From Alphaproteobacteria bacterium (GTDB taxonomy: Bacteria > Pseudomonadota > Alphaproteobacteria > Rickettsiales > JABCZZ01), in contig JABCZZ010000025.1 of the NCBI GenBank assembly GCA_013289445.1, positions 1 through 14,477 of the forward strand: a stretch of 14,477 bases of DNA, written 5' to 3'. Both the position numbers and the translations under genes were made by a program. The notes beneath the pieces are model-generated. The model had not been told where the DNA came from. It made no database searches and worked only from the letters and a program-made list of their open reading frames with translations. This document shows, piece after piece, positions 6,974-14,346 of the stretch (its first letter is position 1; every line of letters begins with the position of its first letter).

Positions 6974-8011
6974 ATGTTTAAACGTTTACTCCTGCCATTA
7001 TGCATTCTGGCACTTGCTGCCCCGGTATTAGCGGCGCACAAAGAAGTATCCGCCGGGATCGGCATGGTCACCGGCCCGCGCACCGGCACCTATATCGCGT
7101 TTGGTCGCAACATTGCGCGCGTGGCCGCCAAAGAGGGCCTTGTCATCAACGTTTATGATTCCAACGGCTCGATCGACAATATCAAACGCATCACCAGTCC
7201 TGAAAAAGTCGGGCTTGCCATTGTGCAGTCCGATGTACTGGGTTTTCTCAGCCGCTCGAAAAATCCTGACTCCATTGCCACGGCCAATAAACTGAGGCTG
7301 GTCGCGCCTTTCTACAATGAAGAAGTGCATGTGCTGGCACGCAAGGACATTACTAAGCTTTCCGACCTCACCGGCAAGCGCGTAGTGGTAGGCAGCGAAG
7401 GCAGCGGCAGCATGATTACGGCCGTCAATATTTTCTCGCTGCTGGGCATCTCACCGGCGAAGATGTATGAAATCGATCCGCCGCGCGGTGTCGTTGCCGT
7501 GCTTAATGACGAAGCCGATGCGATGGTATTCGTGGGCGGCAAGCCGGTCAAAATGTTCAAGAACATGGAGGAGCTGGCCAATATTAAAGACGGTGCCAAT
7601 GCCGGAAAGCTTGAGCAAGTGCATTTCGTGCCGGTCGATGATCCGCGCCTGCTTAAGGAATACAAGCAGGCCTCTGTAACCCATGGCGACTATAATTACG
7701 TTGCAAGCGATGTGCCTACCGTCGCAGTGACAGCGGTGCTGGTCTCCTATGATTACACCATGAAAGATGAAACCTATTATCACGAGCAGTGCAATAATCT
7801 GGCAAAACTTGCAGGTATTTTACGCGACCATCTTGACGAGCTTAAAGCCACTGGCCATCCCAAATGGAAAGAGGTCGATTTGAATGCGGAAGTAGGCATC
7901 TGGAAACGTGATGCATGCACGCAGGAAGTGCTCGCACAACCCACCAAACAGGAGGCCGATAAGGCCCTTGAAAAGGACCTCCTGGGCATTATCCGCGGAC
8001 CCCAGCAATAG
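6974..8011 (+). CDS. TAXI-family periplasmic solute-binding protein
   Basis: TAXI proteins are periplasmic binding proteins that normally deliver small organic solutes to a TRAP transporter membrane unit. The 345-residue product has a signal peptide (residues 1-20, ending VLA|AHKE). The family's N-terminal glycine-rich motif appears as GIGMVTGPRTGTYIAFGRNIA. Then come the core features SNGSIDNIKRI, LAIVQSDVLGFL, APFYNEEVHVLARKDI, LSDLTGKRVVVGSEGSGSMITA and VPTVAVTAVLVSYD. AGAGG at 6963-6967 is the ribosome site, 6 bases before the ATG. No TRAP membrane subunits (DctM/DctQ or fused) are in the window, so it is an orphan here. Downstream, after 214 bases, lies a sensor kinase with a periplasmic Cache domain. 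A role as a ligand-presenting partner rather than a transport subunit is possible but is inference. Confidence 0.88.
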   Translation: MFKRLLLPLCILALAAPVLAAHKEVSAGIGMVTGPRTGTYIAFGRNIARVAAKEGLVINVYDSNGSIDNIKRITSPEKVGLAIVQSDVLGFLSRSKNPDSIATANKLRLVAPFYNEEVHVLARKDITKLSDLTGKRVVVGSEGSGSMITAVNIFSLLGISPAKMYEIDPPRGVVAVLNDEADAMVFVGGKPVKMFKNMEELANIKDGANAGKLEQVHFVPVDDPRLLKEYKQASVTHGDYNYVASDVPTVAVTAVLVSYDYTMKDETYYHEQCNNLAKLAGILRDHLDELKATGHPKWKEVDLNAEVGIWKRDACTQEVLAQPTKQEADKALEKDLLGIIRGPQQ

Positions 8012-8067
8012 GTGTTTTTGGCACTGTTGCATACATCCCACAGTGGGGGCGAGGTTTTGCCATACTG

Positions 8068-8090
8068 TGATATTTGATTATTAAATATCA
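8068..8090. repeat. AT-rich perfect inverted repeat (8-base arms)
   Basis: TGATATTT (8068-8075) and AAATATCA (8083-8090) are perfect reverse complements separated by GATTATT. It lies 58 bases after the TAXI gene and 135 bases before the kinase gene. The stem is AT-only except for one G:C pair, and no T-run follows, so a protein-binding operator is more likely than a terminator. Confidence 0.6.
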
Positions 8091-8159
8091 ATATGTTACA
8101 AGACAGGTGTCGTCGGGTTTTTTGGCCGCAATCCTCAAATTTCCGTTAATTTCTGGGCA

Positions 8160-8196
8160 TTTGGTATTAACCAAAAGGATAGGATTATTTGGTATT
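8160..8196. repeat. TTTGGTATT direct repeat overlapping an inverted repeat
   Basis: TTTGGTATT occurs at 8160-8168 and again at 8188-8196, a spacing of 28 bases. The first copy is also the left arm of TTTGGT-ATTA-ACCAAA (8160-8175). The pair lies 30-66 bases before the kinase start, where a promoter or operator would be expected. Confidence 0.5.
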
Positions 8197-8225
8197 CTAG
8201 AAGACCATTAGTCTTAGCAGAACCC

Positions 8226-9965
8226 ATGACCAACGCAGAAAAGAAACGATCACCCAGGGTACGCAAACTCGTTGCCTTCAGCATACTCATCATGCTGATG
8301 TTTTCGGTGATTGTCGCGTTGCAGGCAGCGCAGGCCTATAAGTCAGCGCTTGAGGATGCCAAAAATAATGCCTCGCGACTGATGCGCATCATGTCGCAGC
8401 AGATTGAGCTGACCTTCCTGGGCGTCGACAACACTTTGCACCGCGCAGTGGAGCGCCAGTATTACAACGATCTCTTCGGCGGCAATCTTCCCGACTATAT
8501 CCTGCACAACATGCAGATGTGGGTGGACGAATCACCCCGCATCGCCGCCATGATCATGGTCGATGAAAACGGCCATCCCGTTGTAGCCACCCATAAGAAG
8601 GAATATGATCACTGGCTCGATTACGAACATCATTCTTTTGCGGATGATGAACTTTTCAAGCGCCTGCGCGAAGGCAGCGATACCGATTATTTCATCGGCA
8701 AACTTACCAAAGCCGACGATGACAAACACGATCTGCTGCTCATGGGCCGCAAGATCACACGCGTGGACGGCAGCTTTGGCGGCGTGTTCATCGCTGCGAT
8801 CGATCCGCAATTTTTTATCGAATATTTTAAATCGGTCGACCAGGGCACACGCAGCTATATCTCGCTGCAGCTCTTTGATACCGATACGTTGCTGGTAGAC
8901 GGTACGATTACCATCAACCATGGCGATGTCAATCATATGGCGCTTGTGCATTTAAGGGAAAACCAGAAAAAAAATAACATCGGCGTGGAAATGCTGGTGC
9001 ATCAGGGTACGATTGAAATCTATGCCTTCCAGGTGTTGCGCACCCTGCCCATCGTCGTGAATGTCGTGCTCAACGAAGAGGATTACCTCAAGGCTTGGCG
9101 CCAGGCCTGCCTTAAGGATGTCGGCTTCCTTACCGTCTTTATCGTCTTTGGTTCGATGTTCTCGTTCTTTGCGCTGGCCATGGCACGCCAGATTGTGCGC
9201 GTCGAGGAATCAGAAGCCGCTGCCGTGCTGGCGAGCCAGGCCAAATCCGAATTCCTTGCCAATATGAGCCATGAGTTGCGCACGCCGCTCAACGCTATCA
9301 TCGGCTTCTCTGAAATGATGAATTCCGGCTATTTTGGGCCGCTCAATCCCAAGCAGAAAGAGCGCATTCACGACATCAATCTCTGCGGCAGCCACCTGTT
9401 GCACCTCATCACCGATATTCTCGAATTCTCCAAAGGTGACGCCGGCAAGCTCGAACTCATTGAAGAAAAAGTCATCATGCAGGAAATTGTCGGTGAGACA
9501 TTGCGCATGATGAACGAGAAGATCAAGGTCAAGCGCATGAACATGCTGGTGGAGGTCGACGATAGCTTGCCGCCGCTCCTGGGCGACAAGCGCAAGATCC
9601 GTCAGATACTGCTCAATCTTGTGTCCAATTCCCTTAAATTTACGCCGGATGAAGGCACCATCAAAATCTCCATCAAGCAGGATGCCGGCGATAATATCAC
9701 TATGACCGTATCGGATACCGGCATTGGTATCGCCGAAGAGGATATCCCCGTAGCGCTGTCGGTCTTCGGTCAGGTGCATCGCAGCCAGAGCCACGAAGGC
9801 ACCGGCCTGGGTCTGCCGTTATGCAAAATGTTCGCCGAGCTGCATGGTGGAAAACTGGCGCTGGGCAGTACGTTGGGCGAAGGCACGACCGTACGCATCG
9901 TATTCCCGGCCTCACGCAATATGTCGCCCGAAGGCGAGCCGCAGGGGAAGAAAGCCGCGGCATAA
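8226..9965 (+). CDS. Membrane sensor histidine kinase with periplasmic Cache-type domain
   Basis: This is a two-component sensor kinase that should autophosphorylate on histidine and pass phosphate to a response regulator. The 579-residue product has a first membrane segment at about residues 15-35, a ~260-residue periplasmic region that reads like a double Cache (dCache) ligand-binding domain, and a second membrane segment at about 298-320. HisKA carries the phospho-acceptor H349 in NMSHELRTPLNAIIGFSEMM. The HATPase domain (about 455-570) has N464/N468 in NLVSNSLKFTP, D497 in SDTGIGI and the GTGLGLPLCK loop. The YFGPL... HLLHLITDILEFSK stretch resembles the PleC/DivJ group of alphaproteobacteria. 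There is no HAMP, PAS or receiver domain. No response regulator gene is adjacent (phoB is 5 kb away and has another expected partner). The next gene starts three bases after the stop. Confidence 0.95.
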   Translation: MTNAEKKRSPRVRKLVAFSILIMLMFSVIVALQAAQAYKSALEDAKNNASRLMRIMSQQIELTFLGVDNTLHRAVERQYYNDLFGGNLPDYILHNMQMWVDESPRIAAMIMVDENGHPVVATHKKEYDHWLDYEHHSFADDELFKRLREGSDTDYFIGKLTKADDDKHDLLLMGRKITRVDGSFGGVFIAAIDPQFFIEYFKSVDQGTRSYISLQLFDTDTLLVDGTITINHGDVNHMALVHLRENQKKNNIGVEMLVHQGTIEIYAFQVLRTLPIVVNVVLNEEDYLKAWRQACLKDVGFLTVFIVFGSMFSFFALAMARQIVRVEESEAAAVLASQAKSEFLANMSHELRTPLNAIIGFSEMMNSGYFGPLNPKQKERIHDINLCGSHLLHLITDILEFSKGDAGKLELIEEKVIMQEIVGETLRMMNEKIKVKRMNMLVEVDDSLPPLLGDKRKIRQILLNLVSNSLKFTPDEGTIKISIKQDAGDNITMTVSDTGIGIAEEDIPVALSVFGQVHRSQSHEGTGLGLPLCKMFAELHGGKLALGSTLGEGTTVRIVFPASRNMSPEGEPQGKKAAA

Positions 9966-9968
9966 CCT

Positions 9969-10616
9969 ATGGCTGCCTGCAGCAAGATCCCTCCTTATGA
10001 TGATGCGCATATTCTCGATTTCTTGCGCGGCAGAGAAGGCGTGTTGCGCAGAATCATCAGGATGTATGGGTTTTGCCAGGCCGATATCACTCTTTCCGAG
10101 TCACAAAACAAGACCCTTCAAAAGGAAATAGATACATTTCTGTACAGTCCTGCCTGGAAAAAACGTTGCAGCGAATGCGCGCAATTCTCAAAAATAGAAA
10201 TGGATCCGATGCTTCAGGCGCAAATCGACGTCGCTACGCGTCAAATACTCAATGAATATGCCACTGCTTTCTTCATACGCAACAAAGTGGAGGCGCAAAA
10301 GTCATCACAGCATAATGCTAAGAGCGGTGAGCTTATCCTTGATATATATACGAATCACACCAGTAAAGAGGCGCTGTCATTGATAAAATCGCTGGGATTT
10401 AACGACAGAAGCACGCTTTCCCTGACCGGTTTTATGATCCGCGGTGCGGTTTCTCACTGTATGCATATACCCTTTACCTCTTCAGCGATTATTCGCCCGC
10501 TTCTTGATGGCAAGATACTTACGGACAGTACTGCAGCATGGCGTATTGAACAAATTTATGCATTTCAGCAGCGGCAGGCGATGCTGCTTGCCAAAAACGT
10601 AAAAATCAGCCGCTAA
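9969..10616 (+). CDS. Unknown CxxC-containing protein encoded directly after the sensor kinase
   Basis: I do not recognise a family. The 215-residue product has no signal peptide or membrane segment, so it is probably cytoplasmic. Visible features are an N-terminal acidic/aromatic segment (PPYDDAHILDFLRG), a basic stretch RRIIRMYGF, and a CxxC pair C67/C70 in KKRCSECAQF. The rest is mixed helix/strand sequence; three further cysteines (C4, C36, C164) are scattered. The start ATG lies 3 bases after the kinase stop without a strong ribosome site, which suggests translational coupling and a shared role in the same signalling path. The DNA looks more AT-rich than its neighbours (for example around 10190-10260 and 10340-10400), so it may be a younger or transferred gene; this is an impression, not a calculation. 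It ends one base before the stop codon of dapB on the other strand. Confidence 0.75.
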   Translation: MAACSKIPPYDDAHILDFLRGREGVLRRIIRMYGFCQADITLSESQNKTLQKEIDTFLYSPAWKKRCSECAQFSKIEMDPMLQAQIDVATRQILNEYATAFFIRNKVEAQKSSQHNAKSGELILDIYTNHTSKEALSLIKSLGFNDRSTLSLTGFMIRGAVSHCMHIPFTSSAIIRPLLDGKILTDSTAAWRIEQIYAFQQRQAMLLAKNVKISR

Positions 10617-10617
10617 A

Positions 10618-11418
10618 TTAAATCCCGAGCACGTCGCGCATGGTGTAAAAACCTGCGGGCTTGTCTTTTGCCCAGAGTGCCGCACGGATGGCGCCGGTGG
10701 CATAGATATCGCGGTTGGAAGCCTTATGAGACAATTCAAGCCTCTCGCCCGGCCACGCAAAACTCACCGTATGATCGCCCACGACATCGCCCCCACGACG
10801 CACCGAGAATCCAATGGCGCCCTGCTTGCGCGCATGCTTGCCCGGCTGCATATAGTCGCAGCGTATATCGCTCAATTGCTCATCGCGCCCGCGCGCAGCG
10901 GCAGCGCCCAGTGTAAGTGCCGTGCCCGACGGCGCATCCACCTTGAAGCGGTGATGCATTTCATCGATTTCAATATCGCATTCATCCGGGGGCAGAATGG
11001 AAGCAACTTTCTCTACCAGCCCCAGCAGCAGATTGACACCCACGCTCATATTGGGTGAGCAGACGATGCGTGCTTTCTTTGCGTTCTTCTTGAGGGCGGA
11101 CAGACCGTGTTCTTTGAGCGCCGTGGTACCGCACACAAGGATTTTTTTGTGTTTCTCGGCGAATTCGCCCAGCAGCTTGGTGTAATCCGGCGTGGTGAAA
11201 TCGATCACCGCATCGGCCTTGAGAAATAATTCTTCCGGGTCGCTGGTGAGCAGCACGCCCGGCGTCATCATGCCGACCAGTGAGCCGACCTCATCGCCTT
11301 CGAATTTATTGCCGTCGCGCACACTTCCAGCGGCAAGCTTTACACCGTGCGAAGCGAGCGCTTTTCTTACCAGCACTTGTCCCATCCTGCCACCGCAGCC
11401 TGCGATTGCGAGCTTCAT
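10618..11418 (-). CDS. dapB: 4-hydroxy-tetrahydrodipicolinate reductase
   Basis: DapB reduces the dihydrodipicolinate-level intermediate with NAD(P)H on the way to meso-diaminopimelate and lysine, feeding peptidoglycan synthesis. The 266-residue product has the N-terminal Rossmann motif IAGCGGRMGQ (residues 5-14), DFTTPDY (73-79), CGTTAL (96-101) and SPNMSVGVN (121-129). The catalytic signature is EMHHRFKVDAPSGTAL, with proton donor H155 and substrate-binding K159. The C-terminal half has GFSVRRGGDVVGDHTV and ends in MRDVLGI, as in the family. The length is normal. A good ribosome site (AGAGGGA on the minus strand) precedes the ATG at 11418. It is divergent from the decarboxylase gene across 71 bases, so both promoters must lie in or near this short gap. 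Confidence 0.98.
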   Translation of the reverse strand: MKLAIAGCGGRMGQVLVRKALASHGVKLAAGSVRDGNKFEGDEVGSLVGMMTPGVLLTSDPEELFLKADAVIDFTTPDYTKLLGEFAEKHKKILVCGTTALKEHGLSALKKNAKKARIVCSPNMSVGVNLLLGLVEKVASILPPDECDIEIDEMHHRFKVDAPSGTALTLGAAAARGRDEQLSDIRCDYMQPGKHARKQGAIGFSVRRGGDVVGDHTVSFAWPGERLELSHKASNRDIYATGAIRAALWAKDKPAGFYTMRDVLGI

Positions 11419-11489
11419 ACCGTCCCTCTTTCATTATTCGTTTTTCATCGTTACCATGTCGGGAGCGAAGTTTCAAATGATGAGGTATT

Positions 11490-13133
11490 ATGGCGACCGT
11501 CGGCGAATTTCTGTTTGATTACCTGCACAAGCAGGGTGTCACACATGCGTTCGGCATTCCGGGCGATTTCGCGTTGCCCACTTTCCGCTGGCTTGAGCGT
11601 TCGAAGATAAAACTTATTACCATGACGCATGAACCTTCCGTAGGCTTCGCCGCTGACGGCTATGCACGAGTGAACGGGCTGGGCGTTGCCTGTGTGACGT
11701 ATTGCGTCGGCGGTCTTAACATGCTCAACGCGGTGGCCTGTGCCTATGCCGAGAAAAGCCCGCTGCTCGTCATCTCCGGTGGGCCCGGCACCAATGACCG
11801 CCAGAAGGATCCGCTGCTGCACCATAAGGTGCGCACGTTTGATACCCAGCGGCGTATCTTCGAAGAAGTGACCTGCGCCACCGCCGTGTTGCTCGATGCC
11901 GACACGGCAGCCGAAGAAATCATGCGTGTGGTGGAAGAGGTGCAGGCCCAGTGCCGCCCGGGCTATATCGAGATTCCCTATGACATTGTCGACATGCCGG
12001 TGAAGCTGCCGGTTCTGCGCAACAAACAGCTCGTCACCAGCGATAAGGAAAATCTCGAAGCCTGTCTCAAGGAGGCGGCAGAGATGATCAATAAGGCGAA
12101 GCAGCCGGTGATTGTGGCGGATGTCGAACTGCATCGTCACGGGTTTACCGATATTGCCGTCGCCATCGCCGATAAGTTCAACATTCCCATTGCTGCCACG
12201 CTGCTTTCCAAAAGCGTGATTTCCGAAACCAATCCGCATTATATCGGCGTCTATAGCGGCGGCCTTTCCGAGCCGGAATGCCAGAAATACGTCGAGACGA
12301 GCGACTGCGCCATTTTGCTGGGCGCCTTTATCACCGATGTGTTCCTGGGCTTATTCACCGCATCGCTCGAGCGTAAAAACTGCATACTGACCACCACGGA
12401 AAAAACCCGTGTCGGCTTGCATGGCTACGACGATATCGTGTTCAAAGAGTTTCTCGAAGGGCTGCGGGATGCGCCGATCAAACCTAAATCAGCAGTGAAA
12501 AATCCCAATCCCAAGGCCGATCCCACGCCGCTTACCGACAAGGAGCGTAAAGAAGCGCTCGATGTCGAAACGTTTTTCCGTATCGTGGGGCTTACGATGG
12601 AAGAGGGAAGCACTGTGGTCTGCGATACTGGCGACGCGCTTATCGGCGCCATTGGCCTGCGCACTTCCAAGCGCAATAACTTTCTTGCCGATGCCTATTA
12701 TCTTTCCATGGGTTTTGCCGTGCCGGCAAGCATCGGCGCGATGGCGGCAAGCGAAGGCCGCACCATCGTTATTGTGGGTGACGGCGCATTCCAGATGACC
12801 GGTATCGAGCTTTCCACTGTCGCTAAGGAAGGCATGAAACCCATCGTCTGTATCATTAACAACGATGGTTACGGCACGCAGCGTCACATCATCGACGGCA
12901 AATTCAACGAAATCCATCCGTGGAAATATACCAAGCTCTGCGACATGCTTTCCTATGGCAAGGGTATGCGCGTTGCCACCAAAGGCGAACTTGAGGCAGC
13001 GCTTAAGGAAGCCTTTGCGGGCGATGAAATGTATCTTATCGAAGCCGTGGTGCCGCGTGACAATTCAAGCCGGGCGCTCAGGCGCATGGCCGAGCAGATG
13101 TCTAACGAACGCGACGTTAATAAGCGCAAATAA
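11490..13133 (+). CDS. ThDP-dependent 2-keto acid decarboxylase, indolepyruvate/phenylpyruvate (IpdC) type
   Basis: The 547-residue product is a pyruvate-decarboxylase-family enzyme, converting a 2-keto acid to an aldehyde and CO2 with thiamine diphosphate. Its motifs resemble the Azospirillum IpdC/phenylpyruvate decarboxylase as I recall it: FGIPGDFALP (D26), THEPSVGFAADGYAR (cofactor-activating E48), SGGPGTND, LLHHKVRTFDTQ (catalytic H111/H112) and GAFITD. The C-terminal cofactor domain has VGDGAFQMTGIEL (G430-D431-G432) and INNDGYGTQ (N457/N458). At the position of Zymomonas Pdc Glu473 there appears to be Gln464. An aromatic keto acid such as indolepyruvate or phenylpyruvate is the best guess, but branched-chain keto acids or pyruvate are not excluded. 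TGAGGT just upstream serves as ribosome site. It stands alone: divergent from dapB, converging on secB with one base between stops. Confidence 0.88.
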   Translation: MATVGEFLFDYLHKQGVTHAFGIPGDFALPTFRWLERSKIKLITMTHEPSVGFAADGYARVNGLGVACVTYCVGGLNMLNAVACAYAEKSPLLVISGGPGTNDRQKDPLLHHKVRTFDTQRRIFEEVTCATAVLLDADTAAEEIMRVVEEVQAQCRPGYIEIPYDIVDMPVKLPVLRNKQLVTSDKENLEACLKEAAEMINKAKQPVIVADVELHRHGFTDIAVAIADKFNIPIAATLLSKSVISETNPHYIGVYSGGLSEPECQKYVETSDCAILLGAFITDVFLGLFTASLERKNCILTTTEKTRVGLHGYDDIVFKEFLEGLRDAPIKPKSAVKNPNPKADPTPLTDKERKEALDVETFFRIVGLTMEEGSTVVCDTGDALIGAIGLRTSKRNNFLADAYYLSMGFAVPASIGAMAASEGRTIVIVGDGAFQMTGIELSTVAKEGMKPIVCIINNDGYGTQRHIIDGKFNEIHPWKYTKLCDMLSYGKGMRVATKGELEAALKEAFAGDEMYLIEAVVPRDNSSRALRRMAEQMSNERDVNKRK

Positions 13134-13134
13134 T

Positions 13135-13602
13135 TTACGGCTTGGCGGCCGCTTGCTGCAGACGCTGCTTGTTTTGCATGTAAAGCCCGTGAAAGTCGAT
13201 GGGCTCAAGCATGAGCGGCGGGAAGCCCCCGTCGGCGGTGACGCTGTAGATCACGCGGCGGGCGAACGGGAAAAGCACAAAGGCACAATCAATCAGCAGA
13301 ATCATTTCGACCTTTTCTTCGGGAATGCCGATGAACTGCACAATGCCGGCATAATCGAGCTCGACAAGAAACAACGTGCTTTCCATGCCTATGGCGCGCG
13401 CTGTCAGATGCATGACCAGCTCAAAATGCTGTTCATTGAAACGCTGGGCATTCAGATCAATGCTGAAATCAATGCGCGGCTTTTCCTCAAGCGCAATCAG
13501 GCTATGCGGTGCATGAGGGTTCTCAAAAGACAGATCTTTAACATATTGTCCTTTGATGAGAAAACGTGGTGTATTATCCGGTGCCGGTGCTTCGCCTGCC
13601 AT
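13135..13602 (-). CDS. secB: Protein-export chaperone SecB
   Basis: SecB is a tetrameric cytoplasmic chaperone that keeps preproteins unfolded and hands them to SecA for export. The 155-residue product shows the family's signatures: GQYVKDLSFENP near the N-terminus, LDYAGIVQFIGIPEE, LLIDCAFVLFPFARRVI and TADGGFPPLMLEPIDFHGLY near the C-terminus. The length and the Ala/Gln-rich tail are usual for alphaproteobacteria. The ATG at 13602 is preceded by AAGGA five bases away on the minus strand. That site lies within one arm of an 8-base inverted repeat (see 13604-13649). The gene is divergent from timA across 69 bases, a neighbourhood I recall as common in alphaproteobacteria. Confidence 0.98.
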   Translation of the reverse strand: MAGEAPAPDNTPRFLIKGQYVKDLSFENPHAPHSLIALEEKPRIDFSIDLNAQRFNEQHFELVMHLTARAIGMESTLFLVELDYAGIVQFIGIPEEKVEMILLIDCAFVLFPFARRVIYSVTADGGFPPLMLEPIDFHGLYMQNKQRLQQAAAKP

Positions 13603-13603
13603 A

Positions 13604-13649
13604 GGAATCCTTATAGAAATGTCTCACAAACAGTGTATAACAGGATTCC
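13604..13649 (-). repeat. Inverted repeat covering the secB ribosome binding site
   Basis: GGAATCCT (13604-13611) and AGGATTCC (13642-13649) are perfect reverse complements 30 bases apart. Read on the minus strand, the arm nearer secB contains most of the AAGGA ribosome site and ends one base before the ATG. If the distal arm is transcribed, the stem would hide the site; otherwise the repeat could be an operator in the secB/timA divergent promoter region. Confidence 0.55.
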
Positions 13650-13671
13650 ACCAAAAAAATCATCAGATTTT

Positions 13672-14346
13672 ATGAGCGAGACTCTACAATACAGCGATAT
13701 TATTATTTTGGGCGTGATAGCGCTTTTTGTTGCGCTGCGCCTGCGCTCGATGTTGGGCCGTGGCGGCGGGCAGGACGTACGCGAGAGCTGGAAGCAGGCT
13801 TCCCGCGATGTCAATCCGGATAAAACGGCCGCCTTTACCGAGCGCACAGTCAAAAAAATCCTCCAGGAAGAAGAACTGGTGCCACCGCAGCTTAAAGGCA
13901 ATACGGAGATAGAAGCCGGGTTGAAGGCCATCAAAGCGGCCGACGCGTCTTTCAGCACCGCAGACTTTATTGCCGGGGCAAAGCTGGCATTTGAATGGGT
14001 CGTCGAGGCCTTTGCCAAAGGCAATAAAGAAAAACTGCGTATGCTGCTTTCTGACGAGCGTTTTGTGCATTTCGCCGCCGATATTGATGCGCGGGCCAAA
14101 GGTGCAAGCATCGCTGAGAATACGCTGGTATCGATTCTTGCGGCCGATATCACCGAAGCCCTGTTGCAGGGCACACGGGCCCATATCACGGTGCAGTTTA
14201 CCACCGAGCAAATCCACGTAACACGTGATGAGCAGAGCAATGTCATCAGCGGCGATCCTTCTGCCATCGAGAAAGTGGTCGATGTCTGGACATTTGCGCG
14301 TGATACTATTTCACGCGATCCTAACTGGAAAATTACTGCGACGTGA
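13672..14346 (+). CDS. timA: Tim44/TimA-family membrane-anchored protein
   Basis: The 224-residue product has one N-terminal membrane segment (about residues 9-26, IIILGVIALFVALRL), then a basic, Gly-rich and charged linker (about 27-75). A C-terminal Tim44-like domain follows (about 85-222), with FIAGAKLAFEWVVEAFAKGN and an ending in VVDVWTFARDTISRDPNWKIT, which is typical of the family. Bacterial Tim44-like proteins of alphaproteobacteria (TimA in Caulobacter) are related to the mitochondrial import motor component; the bacterial role is not well defined but is thought to be at the inner membrane. ATG 13672 is chosen because the membrane segment follows at once; the reading frame is open much further upstream, but that part is antisense to secB. 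Its stop TGA shares its last base with the start of the next gene. Confidence 0.88.
   Translation: MSETLQYSDIIILGVIALFVALRLRSMLGRGGGQDVRESWKQASRDVNPDKTAAFTERTVKKILQEEELVPPQLKGNTEIEAGLKAIKAADASFSTADFIAGAKLAFEWVVEAFAKGNKEKLRMLLSDERFVHFAADIDARAKGASIAENTLVSILAADITEALLQGTRAHITVQFTTEQIHVTRDEQSNVISGDPSAIEKVVDVWTFARDTISRDPNWKITAT

Larger units (their letters stand above)
8012..8225. promoter_or_regulatory. Repeat-rich intergenic region before the sensor kinase gene
   Basis: This 214-base gap is the longest in the window. It holds CACTGT (8022-8027) paired with ACAGTG (8040-8045), the palindrome CCCACaGTGGG (8037-8047), an AT-rich inverted repeat at 8068-8090, an inverted repeat TTTGGT/ACCAAA (8160-8175) and a direct repeat of TTTGGTATT (8160 and 8188). 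No recognisable promoter pair and no Rho-independent terminator (stem plus T-run) could be fixed with confidence. Only an 18-codon frame (8093-8149) is open, and nothing supports it as a gene. Confidence 0.4.

Noticed and set aside
8068..8115. Possible terminator after the TAXI gene
   Set aside because: The stem is AT-only apart from one pair and is not followed by a T-run; the later GTTTTTT at about 8119-8125 has no strong GC-rich stem in front of it.
8093..8149. 18-codon open frame before the kinase gene as a leader peptide
   Set aside because: No ribosome site, no tell-tale run of regulatory codons, and too short to distinguish from chance.
8167..8174. CtrA-like half site TTAACCAA before the kinase gene
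   Set aside because: Only one half site; no second TTAA at the N7 spacing, so it is not separable from chance in AT-rich DNA.
8226..9965. Kinase considered as PhoR, the partner of phoB
   Set aside because: It lacks the PAS domain and short periplasmic loop expected of PhoR and is 5 kb from phoB; the large Cache-type domain points to another ligand.
12865..13671. Open plus-strand frame running from inside the decarboxylase gene through the secB region into timA
   Set aside because: The part before 13672 is antisense to secB and out of frame in the decarboxylase gene; only the section from ATG 13672 has a family match.
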